Positions 41,200 to 49,250 of a DNA stretch of 64,000 bases are shown piece after piece. Position numbers and translations under genes: made by a program. The stretch covers positions 1,882,944 through 1,946,943 of the forward strand of contig CP141729.1 of assembly GCA_035621215.1 (NCBI GenBank). Direction: 5' to 3'. Origin of the DNA: Oscillospiraceae bacterium MB08-C2-2 (lineage in GTDB: Bacteria; Bacillota; Clostridia; Oscillospirales; Ruminococcaceae). Positions within the stretch are counted from its first letter, which is position 1. Each line of letters starts with the position of its first letter. The notes beneath the pieces were generated by a model. It had not been told where the DNA came from. It saw nothing but the letters and a program-made list of their open reading frames with translations, and searched no databases.

Positions 41200-42695
41200 A
41201 ATCTCTTTATTTTGAATGCAACTCGGGCATCAGCGGTGATATGACAGTGGCGGCTCTTTTGGATTTGGGCGCCGATGAAAAGGTCCTCCGTGAAGGGCTG
41301 GCCAGCCTGAATGTGAGCGGGTACGCCCTGAAGATCAGCCGGGTCAAAAAATCCGGGATTATGGCTTGTGACTTCAATGTGATTTTGGATGAAGACCATG
41401 ATGATCACGACCACAACGGTCATCATCATGACCATGACGGCCATCACCACGACCATGACGGCCATCACCACGACCATGACGGCCATCACCACGACCATGA
41501 CGGCCATCACCACGACCATGACGGCCATCACCACGACCATGACGGCCATCACCACGACCACGATGACCATCACCACGACCACGATGACCATCACCACGAC
41601 CACGATGACCATCACCACGACCACGATGACCATCACCACGACCACGATGACCATCACCACGACCACGACGGCCATCATCACGACCATGATGACCATCACC
41701 ACGACCACGACGGCCATCATCACCACGAGCATCGGAATCTTTCGGATGTCTTGGATATCATCGGCAAATCCAGTATCAGCCACCGGGCTAAGGATATTGC
41801 CTGCGCCATTTTCCGTGTTGTGGCACAAGCTGAGGCCACCGTTCACGGCCTGCCGGTGGATCAGGTGCATTTCCACGAGGTAGGGGCAGTGGATTCCATT
41901 GTGGATATTGTCGGCACCGCCATCTGCGTGGATAATCTGGGGGTAGACCGCATTTTCTGTTCCCCGCTCAGCGAAGGAATCGGTACAGTCTGGTGCCAGC
42001 ATGGGCGTATGCCGGTGCCAGCACCCGCTACCTTTGAAATCATGCGCCGTTGGAGCATCCCCATGGTGATCACCAAAAACGTTGGCGAAATGGTCACCCC
42101 TACCGGTGCCGCTATCGTAGCCGCTTTGGCGCAGGGCTTCTGCGCACCCACCCGGGGCATTCTCAAGCGCATCGGCTATGGTGCCGGTAAAAAAGAGTTT
42201 GAGCATTCTGCAAACCTGCTCCGTGTGAGCCTGTGGGAGCCAAACAGCCTCTATCTCAGTGATGAGGTGCTGGAGCTGACCTGCAACATCGATGATATGA
42301 CCGGTGAGCAGCTGGGCTTTGCCTGTGAGCTGCTGCTGGAAAAGGGTGCTTTGGATGTGTGGGTATCCCCCATCCAGATGAAAAAGAATCGCCCGGCCCA
42401 TATGCTTTCTCTGCTCATTGAGCCCAGTCAGGAGGAGGAAATGGCAAAGCTTTTGTTTTTGCATACCTCCACCATCGGCGTGCGGATGACCACCCATAAG
42501 CGCCGCAAAATGGAGCGCCGCAGCGATGCGGTGGAAACCCCTTTGGGGCCGGTAGCAGTCAAGCGCCTTTCTTATGGCGATGTGTTTAAAACCGCTGTGG
42601 AGTATGAAAGTGCCAGAAAGCTGGCAAAGGAAAAGGCTCTGCCTTTGAACCAAATTTACAACGCCGCATATCATGCCATAACAGGAGAAAATTGA
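41196..42695 (+). CDS. larC: Nickel insertion protein LarC with giant His-rich insert
   Basis: A 499-residue, single-frame LarC that inserts nickel into the pincer cofactor. LarC1 covers about residues 1-65 and continues after the insert (DVLDIIGKSSISHRAKDIACAIFRVVAQAEATVHG, EVGAVDSIVDIVG); LarC2 is from about residue 330 (NIDDMTGEQLGFACELLLEKGALDVWVSPIQMKKNRPAHML). Between lies about 110 residues of DHDGHHH/DHDDHHH heptads, which should hold many nickel or zinc ions; the insert is much longer than the short His tracts usual in LarC. In some species a frameshift splits LarC; here it is continuous. Overlap with larB indicates coupling. Confidence 0.93.
   Translation: MKSLYFECNSGISGDMTVAALLDLGADEKVLREGLASLNVSGYALKISRVKKSGIMACDFNVILDEDHDDHDHNGHHHDHDGHHHDHDGHHHDHDGHHHDHDGHHHDHDGHHHDHDGHHHDHDDHHHDHDDHHHDHDDHHHDHDDHHHDHDDHHHDHDGHHHDHDDHHHDHDGHHHHEHRNLSDVLDIIGKSSISHRAKDIACAIFRVVAQAEATVHGLPVDQVHFHEVGAVDSIVDIVGTAICVDNLGVDRIFCSPLSEGIGTVWCQHGRMPVPAPATFEIMRRWSIPMVITKNVGEMVTPTGAAIVAALAQGFCAPTRGILKRIGYGAGKKEFEHSANLLRVSLWEPNSLYLSDEVLELTCNIDDMTGEQLGFACELLLEKGALDVWVSPIQMKKNRPAHMLSLLIEPSQEEEMAKLLFLHTSTIGVRMTTHKRRKMERRSDAVETPLGPVAVKRLSYGDVFKTAVEYESARKLAKEKALPLNQIYNAAYHAITGEN
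41411..41735 (+). repeat. 21-bp tandem repeat inside larC
   Basis: About fourteen copies of GACCATGACGGCCATCACCAC and variants run in tandem, encoding Asp-His-rich heptads. The first six are G-type, then D-type (GACCACGATGACCATCACCAC), then mixed. The unit length keeps the frame, so copy number may vary without breaking the gene. Confidence 0.9.
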
Positions 42696-42712
42696 AAGCT
42701 TTAATTTTAATC

Positions 42713-42741
42713 TTGCAAAACTCGGCCTTATGGTTTACAAT
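42713..42741 (+). promoter_or_regulatory. Promoter of the aminotransferase gene
   Basis: TTGCAA (42713-42718), 17 bases, TACAAT (42736-42741). It lies just after larC and suggests the aminotransferase is separately transcribed. Confidence 0.65.
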
Positions 42742-42776
42742 AACCATTGTAGAACACATAGGGAGAAGGATTGAAT

Positions 42777-44063
42777 ATGGCTTTATACCAAGAAATGACA
42801 AAGGAACAGCTCAGCAAGCTGCTCGTTAACCTTGAGGCAGAGTATACAAGTTACAAAGCAAAAAATCTCAAATTGGATATGTCCCGCGGCAAGCCAGGCG
42901 CCGACCAAATGGATCTTTCGGCTGATTTGCTCTGCGCTGTCCCCACCTCAGCGGAGGCACGTGCAGCAGATGGAACCGACTGCCGCAACTATGGCGTTCT
43001 GGATGGAATTCCCGAGGCCAAGGCTCTTATGGCTCCCTTGATGGATGTGGGGCTGGATGAGGTGCTTGTGGGCGGAACCTCCAGCCTGAACCTGATGTTT
43101 GATTGTGTGGCCAGAGCCATGACCCACGGCGTGGTGGGCTCTCTGCGCCCTTGGTGCAAGGAGGAAGGTCTGAAATTTCTTTGCCCCTCTCCCGGGTATG
43201 ACCGGCATTTTGCCGTTACACAGCATTTCGGCTTTGAATTGATCTCTATCCCCATGACCCCACAAGGCCCGGATATGGATTTGGTGGAAAAGCTGGTTGC
43301 CTCCGATGAAAAAATTAAGGGCATCTGGTGTGTGCCTAAATATTCCAACCCCCAAGGCATTACTTACTCCGATGATACCGTTCGCCGGCTGGCTAATTTG
43401 AGCCCTGCCGCACCGGATTTCCGCATTTTCTGGGATAACGCTTACAGTGTCCACGATCTTTACCCGGAAAACCCCGATATTTTGCTCCCCCTGCTGCCTG
43501 AACTGAAAAAGAACGGCAAGGAAAATATGGCTTTTCTTTTCTGCTCCACCGCTAAAATCACCTTTGCTGGTGAAGGTCTTGCCGCTTTGGGTGCTTCTAA
43601 AGAAAACCTTGCTCAAATCAAGGCCAGCATGGCTTTCCAGCTCATTGGCCACGATAAGCTGAATCAACTGCGCCATGTGCGTTTTTTGAAGGATATGGAT
43701 GGCATTCGTGCACAAATGGCCCGCCACGCTGAAATTATCCGCCCCAAGTTCGAGCTTGTGCTGAGCACCTTGAAAAAGGAGCTGGGCGGCACCGGGCTGG
43801 GCAGCTGGATTGAGCCTAAGGGTGGTTATTTTATCGCTCTGGATGTGATGGAAGGCTGTGCCAAACATGTGGTGGCTCTCTGCAAGGAGGCCGGTGTGGT
43901 GATGACCGGTGCCGGTGCTTCTTCCCCCTATGGGGTAGACCCAATGGATACCACCATCCGCATTGCCCCCACCTTCCCCACTTTGGAAGAGCTGGGTCAG
44001 GCCGCCAATCTGCTTTGCCTATGCGTGAAAATCGCCTGTGTGCAAAAGCTGCTGGCCGCCTAA
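42777..44063 (+). CDS. Pyridoxal-phosphate aminotransferase, aspartate-type
   Basis: A 428-residue fold-type I aminotransferase, closest to the type Ic aspartate aminotransferase family common in Clostridia. The PLP site includes GGTSSLNLMFD near the N-terminus, PKYSNPQGITYSDD, the Asn/Asp/Tyr set in FWDNAYSVHDLYP, and the Schiff-base Lys in STAKITFAGEG. The Arg in TTIRIAPTFPT binds the substrate carboxylate. The ATG at 42777 has AAGGA 6 bases upstream; an in-frame TTG six bases earlier is less likely. It likely interconverts aspartate and oxaloacetate; the exact substrate is inferred. A terminator follows. Confidence 0.85.
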   Translation: MALYQEMTKEQLSKLLVNLEAEYTSYKAKNLKLDMSRGKPGADQMDLSADLLCAVPTSAEARAADGTDCRNYGVLDGIPEAKALMAPLMDVGLDEVLVGGTSSLNLMFDCVARAMTHGVVGSLRPWCKEEGLKFLCPSPGYDRHFAVTQHFGFELISIPMTPQGPDMDLVEKLVASDEKIKGIWCVPKYSNPQGITYSDDTVRRLANLSPAAPDFRIFWDNAYSVHDLYPENPDILLPLLPELKKNGKENMAFLFCSTAKITFAGEGLAALGASKENLAQIKASMAFQLIGHDKLNQLRHVRFLKDMDGIRAQMARHAEIIRPKFELVLSTLKKELGGTGLGSWIEPKGGYFIALDVMEGCAKHVVALCKEAGVVMTGAGASSPYGVDPMDTTIRIAPTFPTLEELGQAANLLCLCVKIACVQKLLAA

Positions 44064-44089
44064 AGATTATCCCTACTACCAGAAGGCAG

Positions 44090-44117
44090 CCTGCCGTTTT
44101 CTTTGCGGCAGGTTTTA
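44090..44117 (+). terminator. Terminator of the aminotransferase gene
   Basis: CCTGCCG / CGGCAGG with loop TTTTCTTTG, then TTTT on the plus strand. Confidence 0.7.
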
Positions 44118-44280
44118 TCCTTTCTTTTGAAAAAAATAGAGGATGCAAAGAAAAACCGTCTTTTTCTAATGTCGGTCTATTGCCCGATCTTTCCAGTCTA
44201 CCGATCTAAAAAACAGGTGTATGACCTGAAATAATTATAGGACCTATCGCAAGAATGCAGAACAGATATTGGAGGTAAAA

Positions 44281-45714
44281 ATGGTGAATGACGCTTACAT
44301 CAGCCCTTTTTCCACTCGCTATGCCAGCGATGAAATGCAGTATATCTTTTCGGAGGATATGAAATTCAAAACCTGGCGGCAGCTCTGGATCGCACTGGCC
44401 CGAGCCGAAATGGAACTGGGCCTGCCCATTACACAGGCGCAGATTGACGAACTGGAGGCTTTTAAGGATAACATCAACTACGATGTTGCCCGCCAGCGGG
44501 AAAAGGAAGTCCGCCACGATGTGATGAGCCATGTCTATGCCTATGGGGTGCAGTGCCCTGGGGCAGCCGGTATTATTCATCTGGGAGCCACCAGCTGTTA
44601 TGTGGGTGACAACACCGATGTGATTATCATGCGCAGGGCCTTGGAGCTGGTGCGCCGCAAGCTGGTGAATGTAATTGATTTGCTCTCCGGCTTTGCCATG
44701 GAGCATCGTGCTCTGCCTGCACTGGCCTATACTCATTTGCAGCCCGCCCAGCTGACCACCGTAGGCAAGCGTGCCGTTCTGTGGATCAACGAGCTGGTAA
44801 TGGATCTGGAGGAGCTGGAACACCGTGCGGCCAACCTCAAGTTGCTGGGCTCCAAGGGCACCACCGGCACACAGGCCAGCTTTGTGGAGCTGTTTGAGGG
44901 CAACACCGCTAAAATCAAGGATTTGGAAGGCCGTATCGCCAAGGAAATGGGTTTTGACAGCGTAGTGCCTGTTTCCGGGCAAACCTACTCCCGCAAGGTG
45001 GATTTTCAGGTGCTTTCGGTTTTGGCCGGTATCGCCCAATCCACCAGCAAATTTTCCAACGACATGCGCCTTCTGCAAAGCTTCAAGGAAATGGAAGAAC
45101 CCTTTGCCGCCAACCAGATCGGCTCCTCCGCCATGCCCTACAAGCGCAATCCCATGCGCAGTGAGCGCATCACGGCCCTTTCCCGCTATGTGATGGTGGA
45201 CTTGCTCAACCCTGCCTTCACCTCCGCTACCCAGTGGTTTGAGCGCACCTTGGATGATTCCGCCAACAAGCGCATTGCTGTGGCTGAGGCTTTTCTGGCT
45301 GTGGATGCTATCCTCAACATTATGCTCAATGTGTGCGATGGCCTTGTGGTATACCCCAAGGTGATCAGCCAGCGCATTATGCGTGAGCTTCCCTTTATGG
45401 CTACCGAAAACATCATGATGTCCGCTGTCAAAAAGGGTGGAAACCGGCAGGAGCTCCATGAAAGACTGCGCCTGCATTCCATTCAGGCCGGTAAAATGGT
45501 TAAGGAGGAAGGCCTTGAAAATGACCTGATCTCTCGGATCGCCGCCGATCCTGCTTTTGGTCTGCGTCAGGAGGAGCTGGATGCCATCTTAAAGCCGGAG
45601 GATTTCATCGGCTGCTGTATCCCGCAGGTGGAGGAATACATCCGGGATATAGTCGAGCCCATTCGGCTGGCCAATCAAGATATTTTGGGCGAAAAAGCAC
45701 AGCTTAGCGTTTAA
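44281..45714 (+). CDS. purB: Adenylosuccinate lyase
   Basis: A 477-residue fumarase/aspartase-fold lyase that cleaves adenylosuccinate to AMP and fumarate, and SAICAR to AICAR, in purine synthesis. Motifs are GATSCYVGDNTD, THLQPAQLTTVGKRA (catalytic His region) and the family signature SSAMPYKRNPMRSERI with the flexible loop containing the catalytic Ser. The C-terminal domain is that of the bacterial/animal form. The ATG at 44281 has GGAGG 5 bases upstream; an in-frame ATG 12 bases earlier precedes the RBS. It is preceded by the aspartate aminotransferase, which supplies aspartate used in the same pathway. Confidence 0.95.
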   Translation: MVNDAYISPFSTRYASDEMQYIFSEDMKFKTWRQLWIALARAEMELGLPITQAQIDELEAFKDNINYDVARQREKEVRHDVMSHVYAYGVQCPGAAGIIHLGATSCYVGDNTDVIIMRRALELVRRKLVNVIDLLSGFAMEHRALPALAYTHLQPAQLTTVGKRAVLWINELVMDLEELEHRAANLKLLGSKGTTGTQASFVELFEGNTAKIKDLEGRIAKEMGFDSVVPVSGQTYSRKVDFQVLSVLAGIAQSTSKFSNDMRLLQSFKEMEEPFAANQIGSSAMPYKRNPMRSERITALSRYVMVDLLNPAFTSATQWFERTLDDSANKRIAVAEAFLAVDAILNIMLNVCDGLVVYPKVISQRIMRELPFMATENIMMSAVKKGGNRQELHERLRLHSIQAGKMVKEEGLENDLISRIAADPAFGLRQEELDAILKPEDFIGCCIPQVEEYIRDIVEPIRLANQDILGEKAQLSV

Positions 45715-45718
45715 CTCA

Positions 45719-45821
45719 CAGCCTGCCGGCTATTCCGGCTCAAAGCCGGAATATCTTCCCCGGGGCCACATAGGCTCCGGGGAAATTCATTTGCCGGTGC
45801 AAATGAATCGGCAGGCTTTTG
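45719..45821. repeat. Cloverleaf-like intergenic structure
   Basis: Outer stem AGCCTGCCG (45720-45728) pairs with CGGCAGGCT (45809-45817). Enclosed are three consecutive arms: TATTCCGGCT/AGCCGGAATA (45731-45753), TTCCCCGG../..CCGGGGAA (45756-45784) and ATTCATTTGC/GCAAATGAAT (45785-45808). The U-run after it is short. It may act as the purB terminator, but the fold is far more elaborate than needed. Confidence 0.75.
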
Positions 45822-45842
45822 CTTTGGGAAATTTTTGCCGGG

Positions 45843-45871
45843 TTGTACCTGCGGGGAAAATATGGTATCAT
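45843..45871 (+). promoter_or_regulatory. Promoter of the small secreted-protein gene
   Basis: TTGTAC (45843-45848), 17 bases, TATCAT (45866-45871), about 120 bases upstream of the ATG at 45991. The long leader shows no recognised riboswitch. Confidence 0.65.
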
Positions 45872-45990
45872 ATATATTCATGATAGTCGACATCCCTCGA
45901 CACATTTTTATTGGTCGGGCTTCAACAGTTCATACAGTTGTTAAGCTCTCTTCAAAGTGCATAAATATAGAAAAACGGGAAGGATTTAAC

Positions 45991-46488
45991 ATGAAGCAAA
46001 AGCTTTTTTCGAATATGAAGCGACTGACCAGCGCCTTTGCCATTTCGCTGCTTTCGGTTACGCTGGTGGTGCTGGTTTTGTGCCTTACCGTTTTCAAAGA
46101 CCCCCAGGCAGTGGCTGTGATCGGAACCCCCTCGGAGGATTCCAGCCAAAGCAGTCAGCCCGCTGACCCCGATGCGCCGAATTTTACGCTCAACTCCAAA
46201 ATCTATTTTGCCAGACCGGATAGCTCCGGCAATCTGCTTTTCACCAATCCGGCTGAAAACAGCTATAAAATGAGCGTAAACATTATTTTGCAGGAAACGG
46301 ATAAATCAGTGCTTTTTACCGGCTTTGTCGACCCGGGCGAATCCCAGGAAAAAAAGAAACTGAACGTGGAGCTGGCGGAAGGTGTTTACCCCTGCATTGC
46401 TGAAATCACCGTTTATGATCTCAATACCTTTGAGCCAAAAGGCACCACAAAAGCAGAGGTTACCCTCTATATTGGCCAAAAGCCGTAA
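45991..46488 (+). CDS. Membrane-anchored extracytoplasmic protein of unknown function
   Basis: The 165-residue product begins KQKLFSNMKRLTSAFAISLLSVTLVVLVL, a basic N-terminus and one hydrophobic helix (about residues 13-33), then a Ser/Asp/Pro-rich linker (EDSSQSSQPADPDAPN) and a beta-rich domain of about 110 residues. The domain includes KIYFARPDSSGNLLFTNPAENSYKMSV and VDPGESQEKKKLNVELAEGVYPCIAEITVYD, which looks like an Ig-like or carbohydrate-binding-like fold, but no family is recognised. AAGGA precedes ATG. A terminator follows; it is convergent with the anti-sigma-like gene. Confidence 0.7.
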   Translation: MKQKLFSNMKRLTSAFAISLLSVTLVVLVLCLTVFKDPQAVAVIGTPSEDSSQSSQPADPDAPNFTLNSKIYFARPDSSGNLLFTNPAENSYKMSVNIILQETDKSVLFTGFVDPGESQEKKKLNVELAEGVYPCIAEITVYDLNTFEPKGTTKAEVTLYIGQKP

Positions 46489-46506
46489 ACCCCCATACAA
46501 CTCAAA

Positions 46507-46551
46507 ACCCCGAAAGCTCTTCAACTAGAAGATACTTTCGGGGTTTTATTT
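46507..46551 (+). terminator. Terminator of small secreted-protein gene
   Basis: AACCCCGAAAG / CTTTCGGGGTT with a ~20-base loop and TTTTATTT after; the A-run before it could also serve the converging anti-sigma-like gene. Confidence 0.8.
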
Positions 46552-46564
46552 GTTTGCTCAATCC

Positions 46565-47740
46565 TTAGGCATCGATGGTTTCAGGAAGTTTATCCAGAAG
46601 TTCACCCAGCTGCATATCCAAGCCTTCAAGGGTGATTTCAGCCACCTGCTTCTGATAGGTGACATAAGCACAGGTCGAAGATAGATACACCGGGGAGGTT
46701 CCCCCCGCCACAACTTTACGGGTCACCTTGGGGCTGGCAATGCCTGTTTGCAGAGCCATGAGAACAGTATAATTCTTTTGATCGGCTCCGGGAAGTACAA
46801 TGAGTTCACCCTCTTTGGAAAAAGCCACGCCTGCATCGCCGCAGGCCGCCAGATACAGCACATTTTGGCCCATACCACTGGTAGCATATTGGCCGGGGAA
46901 GCTGTCGGAATAGCTTTCCTGGGGGGCGGTCATATCGGTCAGGTCATAAACCCGAACCGACGTTTCCCGGTCTGCATGAGAGCCTACAACAGCCAATTGG
47001 TTCTGGGAGAGGAACAAATCCCGGATTTTATCCATACCGGGTATACTAAGCTGGCAAACCGCCTGCTGGGTAACCGAATGAATCAACTCCACTGTGACAA
47101 AGGTATTTTCTTTATCCGGATCAGTCCGGTCGTTGTTGCGGTAATAAAGGTCATATTCCCCTTGGGTTTTCAGCAGCTGGGATTTTCCCGGCCCGCCTAT
47201 ACCACCGGATCGCCGATCCTGTGCTGTCGATGCCGATCGGCCGGAGCTGGCTGCTTCTTCCTGCACCGGAACGGATTGGGGCGCCATCTCTGCTTTGGGT
47301 TCCTGCTGATAAACAGACGAGGCGCTCTGAGCTTCCTGCGGAATCTCCTGTGAAAAAAGCTCCGCTTGGGGCTGAGGCTGCGCCTGCTCGGGAGCGGCGG
47401 CTGTGCTGGGGGCAACCCGCACATTTCCACCCACAAGGTCATTGGTGATTACATTAAAGCCAAAGCCATAAAAGGCACCCACAATAACGGCAAAGGCGGC
47501 CGCATAGGCCAAGGCCGGGCGATAATTATAGGTTTTAAGCTGCTGCCAAAAGCTCACCTTGGGGCGCAAAGGCGGCAGCTGAATATCCTGAATGCTTTTC
47601 AAGAGGGCTTCTCCCCGCAGGGCAGAGGGAAGCTGCACCGGATCAATGAGATCATCCAGTGTTTTGCCAATATATTTAGCGGTATACAGCATTTCCCGCC
47701 TAGCCTCCTGTTTGTTTTGACGCTCTGCCAAAGCCCCCAA
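46565..47740 (-). CDS. Anti-sigma-factor-like membrane protein with beta-propeller-type domain
   Basis: The 391-residue frame has a cytoplasmic N-terminal part of about 75 residues, one membrane helix (RPALAYAAAFAVIVGAFYGFG, about residues 73-93), a Pro/Gln/Ala/Ser-rich linker (about 105-170) and a beta-rich domain with VYDLTDMTAPQESYSDS and SFPGQYATSGMGQNVLYLAACGDAGVAFS, like a short beta-propeller. It directly follows an ECF sigma factor gene (21 bases apart), so a transmembrane anti-sigma factor or sensor is likely, although no conserved zinc-type anti-sigma motif is seen. The TTG at 47740 or the ATG at 47692 (AGGAGG 11 bases upstream) could be the start. Confidence 0.7.
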   Translation of the reverse strand: MGALAERQNKQEARREMLYTAKYIGKTLDDLIDPVQLPSALRGEALLKSIQDIQLPPLRPKVSFWQQLKTYNYRPALAYAAAFAVIVGAFYGFGFNVITNDLVGGNVRVAPSTAAAPEQAQPQPQAELFSQEIPQEAQSASSVYQQEPKAEMAPQSVPVQEEAASSGRSASTAQDRRSGGIGGPGKSQLLKTQGEYDLYYRNNDRTDPDKENTFVTVELIHSVTQQAVCQLSIPGMDKIRDLFLSQNQLAVVGSHADRETSVRVYDLTDMTAPQESYSDSFPGQYATSGMGQNVLYLAACGDAGVAFSKEGELIVLPGADQKNYTVLMALQTGIASPKVTRKVVAGGTSPVYLSSTCAYVTYQKQVAEITLEGLDMQLGELLDKLPETIDA

Positions 47741-47761
47741 CCCTCTCCGGAAAAAATGATG

Positions 47762-48301
47762 TCACTGAAATTGCCCCGGCTCCAGCATTTTGCGGAGCTT
47801 GGCCAATGTGCGATGCAGCTTGGAGCTGACTGTTCCATGGGGGGTGCCCATTATGCTGGAAATTTCCTTGGTAGTGTAACCTTCCAGCACTGAAAGGGTC
47901 AAAATCAAGCGCTCCTGAGAAGTCAGGCGCTGCATAGCCTCCAAAACGGTTATCTTTTCGGAGGCCTGCTCCGAAACATCTTCGCCGCTTGTGATAACAG
48001 TCAGAAAATTCTCGATATCGTAGGTGTTTTTCCCCTTAACATACTCGCCGATTTTGCGTTTGCAGCGAATGGATAAAATCTTCATCATCCAAGCCTTAAA
48101 GCTGGTAACATCCTTCAGCTTCTGAATCCCTTTATAGGCTTCTATAAAGGTTTCGCTCACTACATCCTCGGCATCGTGGGCGTTGCCCAAGGTATAAAGG
48201 GCGACCTTATATAAATCAGGTGCAATGGCTTCATACACCTGAGCAAAGCTTTCCTTATCGCCGCTGCGCGCGGCCTCTACCTTTATTGGATCAACGATCA
48301 C
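47762..48301 (-). CDS. ECF RNA polymerase sigma factor
   Basis: A sigma-70 family ECF factor of about 179 residues. Region 2 is recognisable in YEAIAPDLYKVALYTLGNAHDAEDVVSETFIEAYKGIQKLKDVTSFKAWMMKILSIRC, and region 4 in QRLTSQERLILTLSVLEGYTTKEISSIMGTPHGTVSSKLHRTLAKLRKML, a helix-turn-helix. The GTG at 48301 is chosen because it gives family length and has GGTGG upstream; the frame is open to 48466 but the extra 55 residues are unlike any sigma region. It is co-transcribed with the membrane-bound anti-sigma-like gene. Confidence 0.9.
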   Translation of the reverse strand: MIVDPIKVEAARSGDKESFAQVYEAIAPDLYKVALYTLGNAHDAEDVVSETFIEAYKGIQKLKDVTSFKAWMMKILSIRCKRKIGEYVKGKNTYDIENFLTVITSGEDVSEQASEKITVLEAMQRLTSQERLILTLSVLEGYTTKEISSIMGTPHGTVSSKLHRTLAKLRKMLEPGQFQ

Positions 48302-48596
48302 TGAAACACCACCAAATTCTGGCGGCGCACTAGAAGAACAGACAGCACCAAAGGCCCCAAGGGGCTTTGGCTGTTCTATTACTATAGTGCGGCTTTCTCC
48401 GCCGAATACTGCATATGTATAAAATATTTTCTTTTTTCTCTTTGGCATGCTCGGGCATCGGGGCAAGCATTCTGCATATCAAGAGATATCATTTCTCATG
48501 GCTTTAGTCTAAGTATAAGAACGAAACATAGAATGTCTGCGTTAGCAGATATTATACCGTAAAACTTCTTTCCTCGGCTTTGCAAAGATAATTTTC

Positions 48597-48700
48597 TTCA
48601 CTTCCGCACTCATGCCGTGCGGCTGGCACATCCTTTCTCCACGATGAGAAAGGATGCAAAGAATCGCCAAGGGGGCGCTCCCCCTTGGTACCCCCAGAGC
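48597..48700. repeat. Double-hairpin intergenic repeat, copy C
   Basis: Nearly identical to copies A and B, with the TCCTTTCTC/GAGAAAGGA and CCAAGGGGG/CCCCCTTGG stems. It is followed by the second module ACTTTCTTTTT / AAAAAGAAAGT at about 48762-48790. Confidence 0.85.
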
Positions 48701-48837
48701 CAAAAATAAGTAGGCGACATCTTGTTCAGCTTAGACCGTGCTTATGCCGCACGGGCAATAACTTTCTTTTTGGCTGAAAAAGAAAGTCATCAAAGAAAAA
48801 AGCCCTCTTTGGCGTTGGGCGAAGACTTTGCCCTTCC

Positions 48838-48960
48838 CCCCGCCGGAGGCGGTCGAGGGTACATGGGGGAACTGGTTGAGGGTTGAGGGTTTAAGCTCTA
48901 GCATAGGCCCCTGATCTTATCCCCGCCGGAGGCCGGAGGGGGTACATGGGGGAACTGGTT
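48838..48960. repeat. Tandem-spaced GC-rich direct repeat
   Basis: CGCCGGAGG..GGG.GGTACATGGGGGAACTGGTT occurs twice, at 48838-48877 and 48921-48960, separated by 43 bases. The second copy continues into CCCCCATG, giving a near-perfect palindrome with GGGGGAAC. Confidence 0.65.
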
Positions 48961-49176
48961 CCCCCATGAGGCGCTTTGTGGCTGAAGGCCACTTTAGCAT
49001 TTCCCGCAGGAAATGCAAGCGCCCGGGGTGAGGTTATTATACCGTATCCCGACAATTTTTTCAACTTATGCCCATTAAGGAGTAAACGCCCGCCAATTGC
49101 GCAAAATAAATATATTTCTTATGGATTCTTAAAAAAAAATTGTAAACACATAGTGCTAGAAAGTTTAAAATACGGA

Positions 49177-49205
49177 TTGACATTGTTATAAAAATAACAT
49201 ATTAT
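49177..49205 (+). promoter_or_regulatory. adhE promoter with embedded inverted repeat
   Basis: TTGACA (49177-49182), 17 bases, TATTAT (49200-49205). The spacer is itself an inverted repeat, TTGTTATAAAAATAACA, with Rex-like half-sites TTGTTA/TAACA, so a repressor bound there would block RNA polymerase. Confidence 0.85.
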
Positions 49206-49206
49206 A

Positions 49207-49224
49207 TTGTTAAATCATTAACAA
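49207..49224 (+). promoter_or_regulatory. Rex-type operator
   Basis: TTGTTAAATCATTAACAA is a perfect 18-base match to the clostridial Rex box TTGTTAANNNNTTAACAA. It lies at the transcription start, just downstream of the -10. Rex is a NADH/NAD+-sensing repressor, so adhE should be induced when NADH is high. No rex gene is in the window. Confidence 0.88.
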
Positions 49225-49250
49225 CATGCTGCTGAAGGAGGAACATCCAA

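Larger units (their letters stand above)
48302..49176. other. Long intergenic region with repeat copy C and duplicated GC-rich block
   Basis: About 870 bases without an accepted gene. It holds repeat copy C with its second module, a GC-rich segment duplicated at 48838-48877 and 48921-48960, an 11-base inverted repeat GGGGGAAC/GTTCCCCC (48949-48966), and a CATTTCC/GGAAATG hairpin. Open frames here show no RBS. Confidence 0.6.

Noticed and set aside
41411-41735. Tandem repeat resembling a CRISPR array
   Set aside because: Units are 21 bp, head-to-tail without spacers, in frame inside larC and encode His-rich heptads.
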